Shown: positions 1 to 5,663 of the stretch, piece after piece
How the letters are laid out: each line of letters starts with the position of its first letter
Numbering within the stretch: position 1 is the stretch's first letter
Assembly: GCA_029932545.1 (NCBI GenBank)
Contig: JAOZPW010000157.1
Span: 1-6,731 of the forward strand
DNA: 6,731 nucleotides
Source of the DNA: Thermoanaerobaculales bacterium
GTDB taxonomy: Bacteria > Acidobacteriota > Thermoanaerobaculia > Thermoanaerobaculales > Sulfomarinibacteraceae
Direction of reading: 5' to 3'
Notes under the pieces: generated by a model
Told to the model about the DNA's origin: nothing
The model's database searches: none
Seen by the model: the letters and a program-made list of their open reading frames with translations, nothing else
Position numbers and translations under genes: made by a program

Positions 1-8
1 TGCCGAGA

Positions 9-23
9 GCGGACGTAGTCCGC
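9..23. repeat. Perfect short inverted repeat (hairpin)
   Basis: GCGGAC (9-14) and GTCCGC (18-23) are perfectly complementary around a 3-nt GTA loop. No T-tract is visible next to it, so a terminator role is not shown. It lies about 160 bases past the folC stop and close to the window edge, so its context is cut off. Confidence 0.4.
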
Positions 24-62
24 GGTTGCCGGGCTCGATAGAGGTGCCGTCGGGCAAAGATC

Positions 63-90
63 TTTGCGCCATTGCGTCTTTGCGTTAAAA
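63..90. repeat. TTGCG tandem (8-bp period) dispersed-type repeat
   Basis: TTGCG occurs at 64-68, 72-76 and 80-84, exactly 8 bases apart, followed by TTAAAA. On the opposite strand it reads as AACGCAAAGACGCAATGGCG. Strings of this kind (TTTGCGCC/TTTGCGTC/TTTGCGTTAAA) recur in noncoding DNA of many unrelated bacteria. Its presence here marks intergenic DNA rather than a gene. Recognition is from memory of this sequence type. Copy number in this genome cannot be judged from one window. Confidence 0.45.
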
Positions 91-184
91 CACTTCTCTC
101 AGCCGACCAGTGATTAATAGGACCCTGGGGTCGCGCCTTTCCGCTTTGGTTGCGGCCAAGAAGCCGCGCTGGGTTCTTCGCGGT

Positions 185-1420
185 TCAACTGTGTTTTTGT
201 TCCTTCTGGATCAGCTCAGTCCTTTGGCCCGCGACCTCCAGAAGTGCTCCAACCAACCGTAGACTGCCCGCCGCAAGGACAGGATCGCCCAGTATGGCCA
301 CTGCATTTTCAGGATCCGATGCAGCGATGGCGCCCGGAAAGAACTCAAGGAGAGCCTCGACCGGCAGAGCCCTTGGTTCCTTCAGGGGACAAACGGCGAC
401 ATCACCTACGATCGGCCGAAGGATATCGGCCATCGCTCCAACGGGCTTGTCGTCAAGACAGGTAAAGACCAGGTTGTACCGGACGGATTGCTCTTTGAGG
501 AATGCCGCCAGGCTCTCGCACGCTTCAAGATTGTGCGCCCCATCCAGGAGCACCGTTCGTCCTCCAATCCAGGTTTGGGACAACCGGCCAGGCCAGTAGG
601 TGCCACGGAGCGCTTCGGCGACAATCTCCGGCTTCATCGGGCCAATCCAACCCAGTTCCAGGCAGGCCTCGGCCATCGCCAGCGCAAGATGCAGGTTGGC
701 CCGTTGATGCTCTCCTTGCAACGGCAGGATCAGTGGAGTCCAATCAGAGTCGGGCCACCGTGCTTCAACCCTCCCGCTGCCGGCGTCCGACCGGACCTTC
801 ACGAACGAAGACGCATCTCTCGCTCCGGGCAGGGCCAATTGCTTGATAACCCATCGGTCCACCTGAGGCCCATAGATTCCAATATCTGCAGCGGCCAATG
901 CCGCGCCTTTGTCGTCCGCTCTCGCCTCCGGCCGATCACCCAACCACCGGCTGTGGTCCGAACCGACATTGGTCAATCCGACGATGGCGCTACAGGCAGC
1001 CCGTGAGGCATCCCAGCGACCACCCATACCCGCCTCGAGTACGGCGACTTCAATGCCAGAATCTGCAAAGTGCATAAAGGCGGCGGCAGTCAGCGTTTCG
1101 AAGAAGGTCAGGTCCGGGAAAGCCTCTAGTTTTTTGAGAATATCCGCCAGGCCACCGTCCCCGATCTCACACCCGTCAACCCGAATTCGCTCATGGACCC
1201 GAACGAGATGGGGCGAGGTCGTCAACCCGGTTTTGACTCCGCCGGCACACAGGATTCTCTCCAACATCGCCGCGGTCGATCCCTTGCCGTTGGTTCCAAC
1301 CAGCAGCGTCGATGAAAATGTATTCTGGGGGTTCCCAAGGTGCTGTAGCGCTTCGGTCAATCGATCGAGGCCAGGCCGAATCCGCCCAGGTTTCCGATTT
1401 GCTAGGAGGGTGTAGGCCAT
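185..1420 (-). CDS. folC: Bifunctional folylpolyglutamate synthase / dihydrofolate synthase FolC
   Basis: This is a cytoplasmic ATP-dependent ligase of the Mur-ligase superfamily. It adds glutamate to dihydropteroate and to (tetrahydro)folates. The 411-residue product is of normal family length. Visible motifs are the P-loop GTNGKGST (42-49), TSPHL (68-72), FFETLTAAAF (106-115), EAGMGGRWDA (129-138), DH (155-156), a lysine at 171 in the position usually carbamylated (family EKAG, here DDKG), LQGEHQRANLHLALA (235-249), WPGRL (277-281) and LLDGAHN (291-297). The DHPS-like and FPGS activities cannot be told apart by sequence alone. The ATG at 1420 was chosen because homology begins there. An in-frame TTG at 1534 would add 38 residues that do not resemble FolC, although the ribosome binding site before 1420 is weak. 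The gene lies 151 bp downstream of accD on the same strand, an accD-folC order common in Gram-negative bacteria, so co-transcription is likely. Confidence 0.93.
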   Translation of the reverse strand: MAYTLLANRKPGRIRPGLDRLTEALQHLGNPQNTFSSTLLVGTNGKGSTAAMLERILCAGGVKTGLTTSPHLVRVHERIRVDGCEIGDGGLADILKKLEAFPDLTFFETLTAAAFMHFADSGIEVAVLEAGMGGRWDASRAACSAIVGLTNVGSDHSRWLGDRPEARADDKGAALAAADIGIYGPQVDRWVIKQLALPGARDASSFVKVRSDAGSGRVEARWPDSDWTPLILPLQGEHQRANLHLALAMAEACLELGWIGPMKPEIVAEALRGTYWPGRLSQTWIGGRTVLLDGAHNLEACESLAAFLKEQSVRYNLVFTCLDDKPVGAMADILRPIVGDVAVCPLKEPRALPVEALLEFFPGAIAASDPENAVAILGDPVLAAGSLRLVGALLEVAGQRTELIQKEQKHS

Positions 1421-1475
1421 TGAATCAGCGGCGCCCTTCGAGTGTCGAAAATGCCCTTTCTCGTTGCACCCTCGG

Positions 1476-1485
1476 CCCGTACGGG
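1476..1485. repeat. 10-bp perfect palindrome in the accD-folC spacer
   Basis: CCCGTACGGG is self-complementary and lies in the 151-bp interval between the accD stop and the preferred folC start. It could be a protein-binding site, or chance in GC-rich DNA. Nothing else in this spacer (1421-1571) looks like a promoter, a terminator or a conserved small gene. A 63-codon frame crossing the spacer (1593-1402, minus) is not recognisable as a protein. Confidence 0.25.
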
Positions 1486-1571
1486 AAATGCGGCATCTCG
1501 AATGCACCCCAAATGGCGCTTCCCGATCCTCCAAAATTCATCCACCGTCAATGCCCGACAGCCTCCTGGCG

Positions 1572-2372
1572 CTACCGGAAGTAACCCAGGCATGTGGCGA
1601 GGGTCGACTTCAGCTCGTGGCGATGAACGATCCGATCGAGCATGCCGTGTTCCAGGAGGAACTCGGAGCGTTGGAAACCATCCGGCAGGGTCTGCCGGAT
1701 AGTCTGCTCGATCACCCGGGGGCCGGCAAACCCAATCAATGAAGCCGGTTCGGCGATGTTAAGGTCGCCCTGCATCGCGAAGCTAGCCGTGACGCCGCCG
1801 GTCGTAGGATCGGTCAAGACCGAGATGAAGGCCAGCCTTTTCTCTCGCATCCGTGCCAGGACCGCAGATATCTTTGCCATCTGCATCAGGGAGAGAATCC
1901 CCTCCTGCATTCTGGCGCCACCGGAACACGCAATGATCACTAGCGGCAGCCGACGATTCAGACACCGCTCGCCTGCGAGCGCTATCTTTTCGCCAACCGC
2001 AGAACCCATTGACCCGCCCATGAAGCCGTACTCCATGGCAGCAACAACGGTCAGCCCCCGATCGATCTCGCCTTGGCCGACAACGACCGCATCCTGCGGA
2101 CCAATCTTCTTCTGATAGACCTTGATTCTCTCTTTGTATTCCTTCGAGTCCTTGAACTCCAGCGGATCAGTCGATCGAATGCGATTGAACAGGGTCTTAT
2201 ACCGACCGCCGTCAAAGAGGGAACCCAGGCGCTCGTGGGCCGACATTTTGAAGTGATAGTCACATTTCGGACAGACATGCAAATTCGCGGTCGCCTCTTT
2301 GTGGTAAAGAATTGCCCCGCATCGTTCGCACTTGACCCATAGGCCCCGGGGGACCCCCTGTCCTTTTTTCAT
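1572..2372 (-). CDS. accD: Acetyl-CoA carboxylase carboxyltransferase subunit beta AccD
   Basis: This is the beta subunit of the carboxyltransferase. With AccA it moves the carboxyl group from biotin on AccB to acetyl-CoA, giving malonyl-CoA for fatty acid synthesis in the cytoplasm. The 266-residue product shows the N-terminal zinc ribbon with four cysteines (15, 18, 34, 37; CERC and CPKC). The crotonase-fold core follows: FMGGSMGSAVGEK (117-129), SGGARMQEG (150-158), TDPTTGGVTASFA (187-199), and GDLNIAEP leading into IGFAGPRVIEQTI (202-225). It ends with LPDGFQRSEFLLEHGMLD. The length fits short AccD forms; E. coli AccD is somewhat longer. The start at 2372 is supported by GGAG about 8 bases upstream. 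accA is not in the window. Upstream lies a GC-rich hairpin that probably ends the preceding transcript. No strong promoter is evident in the roughly 50 bases between it and the ATG, so accD may depend on read-through or on a weak promoter. Confidence 0.97.
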   Translation of the reverse strand: MKKGQGVPRGLWVKCERCGAILYHKEATANLHVCPKCDYHFKMSAHERLGSLFDGGRYKTLFNRIRSTDPLEFKDSKEYKERIKVYQKKIGPQDAVVVGQGEIDRGLTVVAAMEYGFMGGSMGSAVGEKIALAGERCLNRRLPLVIIACSGGARMQEGILSLMQMAKISAVLARMREKRLAFISVLTDPTTGGVTASFAMQGDLNIAEPASLIGFAGPRVIEQTIRQTLPDGFQRSEFLLEHGMLDRIVHRHELKSTLATCLGYFR

Positions 2373-2423
2373 TCTTCACTCCGTCCCATCACCCGGTCGT
2401 CCCAGTTCTGGTAGCGACACAAT

Positions 2424-2448
2424 CAAACCCCGGCTGAGCCGGGGCTTG
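2424..2448 (-). terminator. Probable intrinsic terminator after the kinase / small-protein pair
   Basis: CCCCGGC (2428-2434) and GCCGGGG (2438-2444) form a perfect 7-bp GC stem with a 3-nt loop. After one A-C mismatch, three more pairs (CAA/TTG) extend it. Read on the minus strand the hairpin is followed by TTTGATTGTG, a short and interrupted T-run. It sits 18 bases past the stop of the 74-residue ORF and 51 bases before the accD start. The weak T-tract leaves room for partial read-through into accD. Confidence 0.65.
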
Positions 2449-2466
2449 AATCGGCGGATCGTTCCC

Positions 2467-2691
2467 TCAATCCTGGGAACCTTCATCCTCAAATTCATTG
2501 GGAATCCCCAGGCGCTGACAGGCAGCATCATACATCTGATGCGCCGCTTTCTGGGCGCCCTGGAGATCTGAAATTTTTGCTTTTACTGCCGCCAATTCTT
2601 CTTGAATCTGGGCTTCAAAATCTTCGATTTGCTTCTTCTCTTGTTGCAACACATCTTCGTAAAGCTTCTTCTGGCCGTCTGAAAGGGTCAT
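2467..2691 (-). CDS. Small charged coiled-coil protein of unknown function
   Basis: I do not recognise this 74-residue protein. It is almost entirely predicted helix. Residues about 5-50 are rich in Glu, Lys, Gln and Ala with a heptad-like spacing of Leu, Ile and Val (for example FEAQIQEELAAVKAKISDLQ), which suggests a coiled coil. A short acidic tail follows the RLGIPNEFEDE segment. There is no signal peptide or membrane segment, so a cytoplasmic location is likely. It has one of the best ribosome binding sites in the window (AGGAGGAGG, 4 bases before the ATG) and starts only 27 bases after the kinase stop. Translation and co-transcription with the kinase are therefore well supported. An oligomerising partner, substrate or regulator of the kinase is possible but is inference only. 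A GC hairpin follows it, so the two genes look like a self-contained transcription unit. Confidence 0.8.
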   Translation of the reverse strand: MTLSDGQKKLYEDVLQQEKKQIEDFEAQIQEELAAVKAKISDLQGAQKAAHQMYDAACQRLGIPNEFEDEGSQD

Positions 2692-2695
2692 CGTT

Positions 2696-2704
2696 CCTCC
2701 TCCT
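2696..2704 (-). promoter_or_regulatory. Strong Shine-Dalgarno for the 74-residue ORF
   Basis: On the minus strand AGGAGGAGG is followed by AACG and the ATG at 2691-2689. It lies wholly within the short gap after the kinase stop codon, indicating tightly coupled expression of the two genes. Confidence 0.75.
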
Positions 2705-2718
2705 ATTTCAAAAATAAT

Positions 2719-5424
2719 CTAACGAACACTGAACGGAATTCGAACTGGAATCCACATTTGAACTTTTACGCCATTCTTGGTTGCGGGCTTGTACGTCCAC
2801 TTCCACACCGCATCTTCGGCAGCCTTTTCGAAACCGACACCTGTCCGACTGCAATTCAGTATCTTGACCTGCTCAATGGTCCCGGTAGCTCCAATCAGGA
2901 TCTCCAGGGTCACGGTTCCTTCCGACCGCATCTTGAGTGCCATTTTCGGATAGCTGGGGGTAACCCTGTTGATGATCGTGGGCAAAATCACTCCTGGCCC
3001 ACCCGGTTTGACAATGTCTCCCTCCTGAACCGTTGGCGTTGGCGTCGGGGGGATCGGAGTCGGAGTAGGGGTCGGTGGAATCGGAGTCGGCGTTGCCGCG
3101 GGTGCTGCCGGTACCGCGGTGGGGGTCGGCTCGGGCGTAGGCTCGGGCGTCGGTGTAGGTGCAGGCGTCGGCGTCGGGGGAATTGGGGTCGGCGTCGGGA
3201 ACTCATCTTCGAGGCGGTCCCGCATCTCTTGGCTCTTCTCCTCGACCATCTCCGCCGCTGCCTGTGCGGCGGCCGCCACCATCTCTTCTTCTGTCATCAG
3301 TCCGGGCGCCACCGTTGGGGTTTCAACCGCGGCAACTGCCGGAGAATTATCCTTTTGGGGTGGACTCTCCGAGCCTCCGCCACTCATCACCACCCAGAGG
3401 CCACCAACAACGATCACCAATGCTGCGACGCTGATCAAGAGCCATTTCATAGGGAATGACTCGCCGCCGCCTGAGGCGCCGGCAACGGCAGCTGCCTCCT
3501 CTACGGCAACCGGCTCGGCACCGTCCTTGGGCAGTGTTTCAAGAGGCTTCGGTTCAGCCGGGGGAGCCGCCGGAAGCGGCTTAACAGGCGGAGTCGCCAC
3601 GGCGGATTTCTTCGCCTTGGCAGTTTTCTTCGTCGAAACCTTCCGCCCGGGAATCTGCGTGAATTTCTTGTCCTTGGCCAATTCCCTCATGAACCGAGCC
3701 AATGCCGCCGGGTCAACCGTCCATCCGTATTTCCGCATGACCTCCTCGAGGTCACTTTGAAACTCACGAGCCGATTGATAGCGATCTCCGGGATCGGATT
3801 CGAGAGCCTTGAGAACAACCTTCTCGACATCTTCCGGAACATCCGAGTTGAAGTCAGAGGGCGCTGCCACCTTGGGATTTCGAACCTGCTCGAGAATAGA
3901 GAGTTCAGAATCACCGGCAAAGACCTTCGTACCAGTCAACATCTCGTACAACACCAGTCCCAGGGAGAAGATGTCCGACCTGTGGTCAATACTCTTGCCC
4001 CAAGCCTGCTCCGGCGACATGTATTGCAGCTTGCCCTTGAGGGCGCCGGCGCGCGTATGGGATGCCTTTGACACCGCCTTTGCAATCCCGAAATCGCAGA
4101 GCTTGATGTCACCGTCTTTGGAGATCAGTACGTTTTGTGGCGACACGTCCCGGTGAACGAGCCCGAGGTCCCGGTCCTCGAAATCCTGCTTTCGATGGGC
4201 ATAGTCCAGCGCCGAGGCCAACATTGTCGCGATGTGGAGTGAGATCGGAATCGGAGGATGGTCCTCACGATCTCTACATTTCTTCAACAGGGACCGTAAA
4301 TCCTGTCCCTCGATGTACTCCATCGCAATGTAGTAGGACCGATCGATCTTACCGAGATCGTAGATGTGGATGATGTTGTTGTGGTTTAACTGGGCGGCCA
4401 GTTTGGCTTCGTCGATAAACATGGTGACGAACTCGTCGTTGTCCGTCAGATGCGGCAGAATTCGCTTGATGGCAACCGTCTTTTGGAAGCCCTCCATGCC
4501 CATCATCCGCGCCTTGAACACCTCGGCCATTCCACCGGTAGCGATGTGCTCCTTGAGGATGTACTGACCAAATTGAATATCATCCCCCTGCGTCGACTTC
4601 GATGCCTCTGTGCTCTTCCGAGTATCAGGAGATGCCAGCGACGCCGCGGTGGGTTTGGGCTCAGGGGGCGACGAAACCGCTGGAGCCTTGGGCGCTACCG
4701 TGGGCTTGCTTTTCTTTGCCTTGCGAAGGGGTTGAACGTCCATGCCGGCCAGCGTTTGCGACAGAATGGCGTCAACGTCGGTTTCCGAAGTTTTTGTGGC
4801 TGGTTTGGCAGGACGGGACTCTTGTTTCTTCTCCACCAACCCGGCCAACACATCATCGACTTTGGCGCCACCAGTTTTCTCGGCAGGAACGTCCTCGGAC
4901 CGAACTTTCTTTGAAAGATCAATACTTTCGACATCGGAGAGGATATCGCCGAACAACTCGTCCGAGGTAAAACTCTCATCTTCTGCGCCGGCGTTCCGCC
5001 GAAGCGCCTCGAGCATATCCTGCGGAATCGCCTGGGTGGCCACCGGGTCGGATGCTTCATTCAACATCACCTCGAGGCACTTGAACAGCGCGTCTCCCGT
5101 GAACGGCCTTGCCAAAATGTCCTGAGCCGCATATCGCGCGGCATCCACCTTGGAGTCCTTACCTTTGTAGCCGGACATCAGAACCAAAATCGGCGTCGTT
5201 CGTAAACCGGCGCGGGCCCTCAACTGGGTGATGGCATCTTCGATCTTGATCCCCGGCAATACGGAGGTCATGATGACCGCGCGGGGTTCAAACGCCGCAC
5301 AAACATTGACGGCCGCATCGATATCGCCGGCAACCTCCACAACGTAATCCGGGCCGCTCAGGGCCTTTTGAACTCGCTCCACATACCGCGGTTCGTACTC
5401 GATAAGAAGAATATTTGCGCTCAT
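2719..5424 (-). CDS. Receiver-like / Ser-Thr protein kinase / TonB C-terminal domain fusion protein
   Basis: The protein is 901 residues. In order it has: a receiver-like domain (1-121); an acidic then Lys/Pro-rich linker (122-280); a Hanks-type Ser/Thr kinase (about 286-563); a Lys-rich and Pro/Ala-rich stretch (590-655); one membrane segment (659-680); a helical acidic stretch (711-742); a Pro/Thr linker (743-798); and a TonB_C domain (about 812-901). The kinase looks active: GGMAEVF glycine loop, K320 (VAIK), E339, HRD D426, N431, DFG D444 and SPE 470-472. The receiver has E9-Y10-E11 in place of the acidic pocket, T53 where the phospho-acceptor Asp is expected, and R106 for the conserved Lys, so it is probably not phosphorylated. 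Topology should put the kinase in the cytoplasm and TonB_C in the periplasm (inference). I chose the start at 5424 because it begins MSANILLIE, has GAGG 8 bases upstream, and a longer start at 5511 would lie inside the predicted promoter. The substrate and signal are unknown. Confidence 0.9.
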   Translation of the reverse strand: MSANILLIEYEPRYVERVQKALSGPDYVVEVAGDIDAAVNVCAAFEPRAVIMTSVLPGIKIEDAITQLRARAGLRTTPILVLMSGYKGKDSKVDAARYAAQDILARPFTGDALFKCLEVMLNEASDPVATQAIPQDMLEALRRNAGAEDESFTSDELFGDILSDVESIDLSKKVRSEDVPAEKTGGAKVDDVLAGLVEKKQESRPAKPATKTSETDVDAILSQTLAGMDVQPLRKAKKSKPTVAPKAPAVSSPPEPKPTAASLASPDTRKSTEASKSTQGDDIQFGQYILKEHIATGGMAEVFKARMMGMEGFQKTVAIKRILPHLTDNDEFVTMFIDEAKLAAQLNHNNIIHIYDLGKIDRSYYIAMEYIEGQDLRSLLKKCRDREDHPPIPISLHIATMLASALDYAHRKQDFEDRDLGLVHRDVSPQNVLISKDGDIKLCDFGIAKAVSKASHTRAGALKGKLQYMSPEQAWGKSIDHRSDIFSLGLVLYEMLTGTKVFAGDSELSILEQVRNPKVAAPSDFNSDVPEDVEKVVLKALESDPGDRYQSAREFQSDLEEVMRKYGWTVDPAALARFMRELAKDKKFTQIPGRKVSTKKTAKAKKSAVATPPVKPLPAAPPAEPKPLETLPKDGAEPVAVEEAAAVAGASGGGESFPMKWLLISVAALVIVVGGLWVVMSGGGSESPPQKDNSPAVAAVETPTVAPGLMTEEEMVAAAAQAAAEMVEEKSQEMRDRLEDEFPTPTPIPPTPTPAPTPTPEPTPEPTPTAVPAAPAATPTPIPPTPTPTPIPPTPTPTVQEGDIVKPGGPGVILPTIINRVTPSYPKMALKMRSEGTVTLEILIGATGTIEQVKILNCSRTGVGFEKAAEDAVWKWTYKPATKNGVKVQMWIPVRIPFSVR
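3031..3198 (-). repeat. Pro/Thr-rich low-complexity linker coding region
   Basis: This stretch encodes residues 743-798 of the kinase fusion, an imperfect TPTP/EPTP/IPPTPTP repeat interrupted once by an Ala-rich AVPAAPAA segment. On the plus strand it reads as repeated GGCGTCGG/GGGGTCGG units. Pro/Thr linkers of this sort are typical of the periplasm-spanning part of TonB-like proteins. The tract contains three PP pairs in IPPTP contexts. Length variation by slippage is plausible. Confidence 0.85.
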
Positions 5425-5489
5425 TTCACCATCCTCAGTTGTTGGACTGTCATAATCCTCCAGTAGCAGACTAAGTGAAGAGTCCACGT

Positions 5490-5519
5490 TTATTATGTTC
5501 GAGCCGCCCACGAAGTCAA
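5490..5519 (-). promoter_or_regulatory. Predicted sigma70-type promoter for the kinase gene
   Basis: Read on the minus strand, TTGACT (5519-5514) matches the -35 consensus at five of six bases. It is followed after 18 bases by TAATAA (5495-5490), or after 16 bases by the overlapping CATAAT (5497-5492). Transcription would start near 5480-5485, leaving a 5' leader of roughly 55-60 bases before the ATG at 5424. Confidence 0.55.
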
Positions 5520-5547
5520 CCGCACAGCACCTGGAAATTCATTTTTT

Positions 5548-5578
5548 GTCCCAAGTCGACTAACTTCGACAACGGGAC
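5548..5578. promoter_or_regulatory. Nested inverted repeat, candidate operator or leader hairpin
   Basis: Two nested arms pair: GTCCC (5548-5552) with GGGAC (5574-5578), and inside them GTCGA (5555-5559) with TCGAC (5566-5570). A 6-nt loop closes the inner stem and a small internal loop (AA/AAC) separates the two. A T-run precedes it on the plus strand, so it does not have terminator form on that strand; on the minus strand it is followed by A residues. It lies about 30 bases upstream of the predicted kinase -35, a reasonable place for a regulator to act on one or both divergent genes. Confidence 0.4.
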
Positions 5579-5654
5579 GACAACACGCTATTGTCAAGGA
5601 CAGCTCAGTTCATTGAAGGTAATTGAGCGAAAAAAAGAGACCCTGCCGGGCTAC

Positions 5655-5659
5655 GGAGG
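5655..5659 (+). promoter_or_regulatory. Shine-Dalgarno for yebC
   Basis: GGAGG lies 4 bases before the ATG at 5664. It fixes this start over the in-frame ATG at 5475, whose 63-residue extension has no resemblance to YebC and would overlap the divergent promoter region. Confidence 0.75.
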
Positions 5660-5663
5660 CACT

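Larger units (their letters stand above)
1..184. other. Region downstream of folC with no convincing gene
   Basis: No supported coding region lies between the window edge and the folC stop. Two short open stretches touch the edge. One is on the plus strand and ends at a TAA at 86-88. The other is on the minus strand, from an ATG at 72-70 with an in-frame TAA just upstream, giving 24 codons to the edge. Neither shows a ribosome binding site or a recognisable protein, and both run through the short TTGCG repeat. A small hairpin (9-23) and the repeat (63-90) are the only structures seen. No clear terminator follows folC: a CCGCG/CGCGG pairing at 165-183 is weak and has no T-tract. Confidence 0.6.
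5425..5663. other. Divergent intergenic region between the kinase gene and yebC
   Basis: This 239-bp interval separates the divergently transcribed kinase and yebC. It contains a good minus-strand promoter (5490-5519), a nested dyad (5548-5578) and the yebC ribosome binding site (5655-5659). I looked for a plus-strand promoter for yebC and found only weak matches, for example TTCATT at 5538 with TAACTT at 5561 at 17-bp spacing, so none is annotated. Frames entering the region from both genes are extensions without homology. Confidence 0.6.

Noticed and set aside
1..72. Minus-strand ATG frame of 24 codons open to the window edge
   Set aside because: Starts inside the TTGCG repeat, has no ribosome binding site and no recognisable protein; too short to judge.
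488..1006. Plus-strand 172-codon frame opposite folC
   Set aside because: Antisense to well-supported FolC motifs; composition typical of shadow frames in GC-rich DNA.
1402..1593. Minus-strand 63-codon frame across the accD-folC spacer
   Set aside because: Overlaps both neighbouring genes, no good ribosome binding site and no recognisable family.
1642..2115. Plus-strand 157-codon frame opposite accD
   Set aside because: Antisense to conserved AccD core motifs; no recognisable protein.
3119..3760. Plus-strand 213-codon frame with Gly/Val repeats
   Set aside because: It is the antisense shadow of the Pro/Thr linker and neighbouring kinase coding sequence; no ribosome binding site or domain.
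5425..5511. 29-residue N-terminal extension of the kinase from 5511
   Set aside because: The receiver-like fold begins at the internal ATG (5424) with a good ribosome binding site, and the longer start lies inside the predicted promoter.
5592..5597. Perfect TTGACA on the minus strand as a second kinase promoter
   Set aside because: No acceptable -10 box at 16-18 bp spacing.
5475..5663. 63-residue N-terminal extension of YebC from 5475
   Set aside because: No similarity to YebC, crosses the divergent control region, and GGAGG supports the ATG at 5664.
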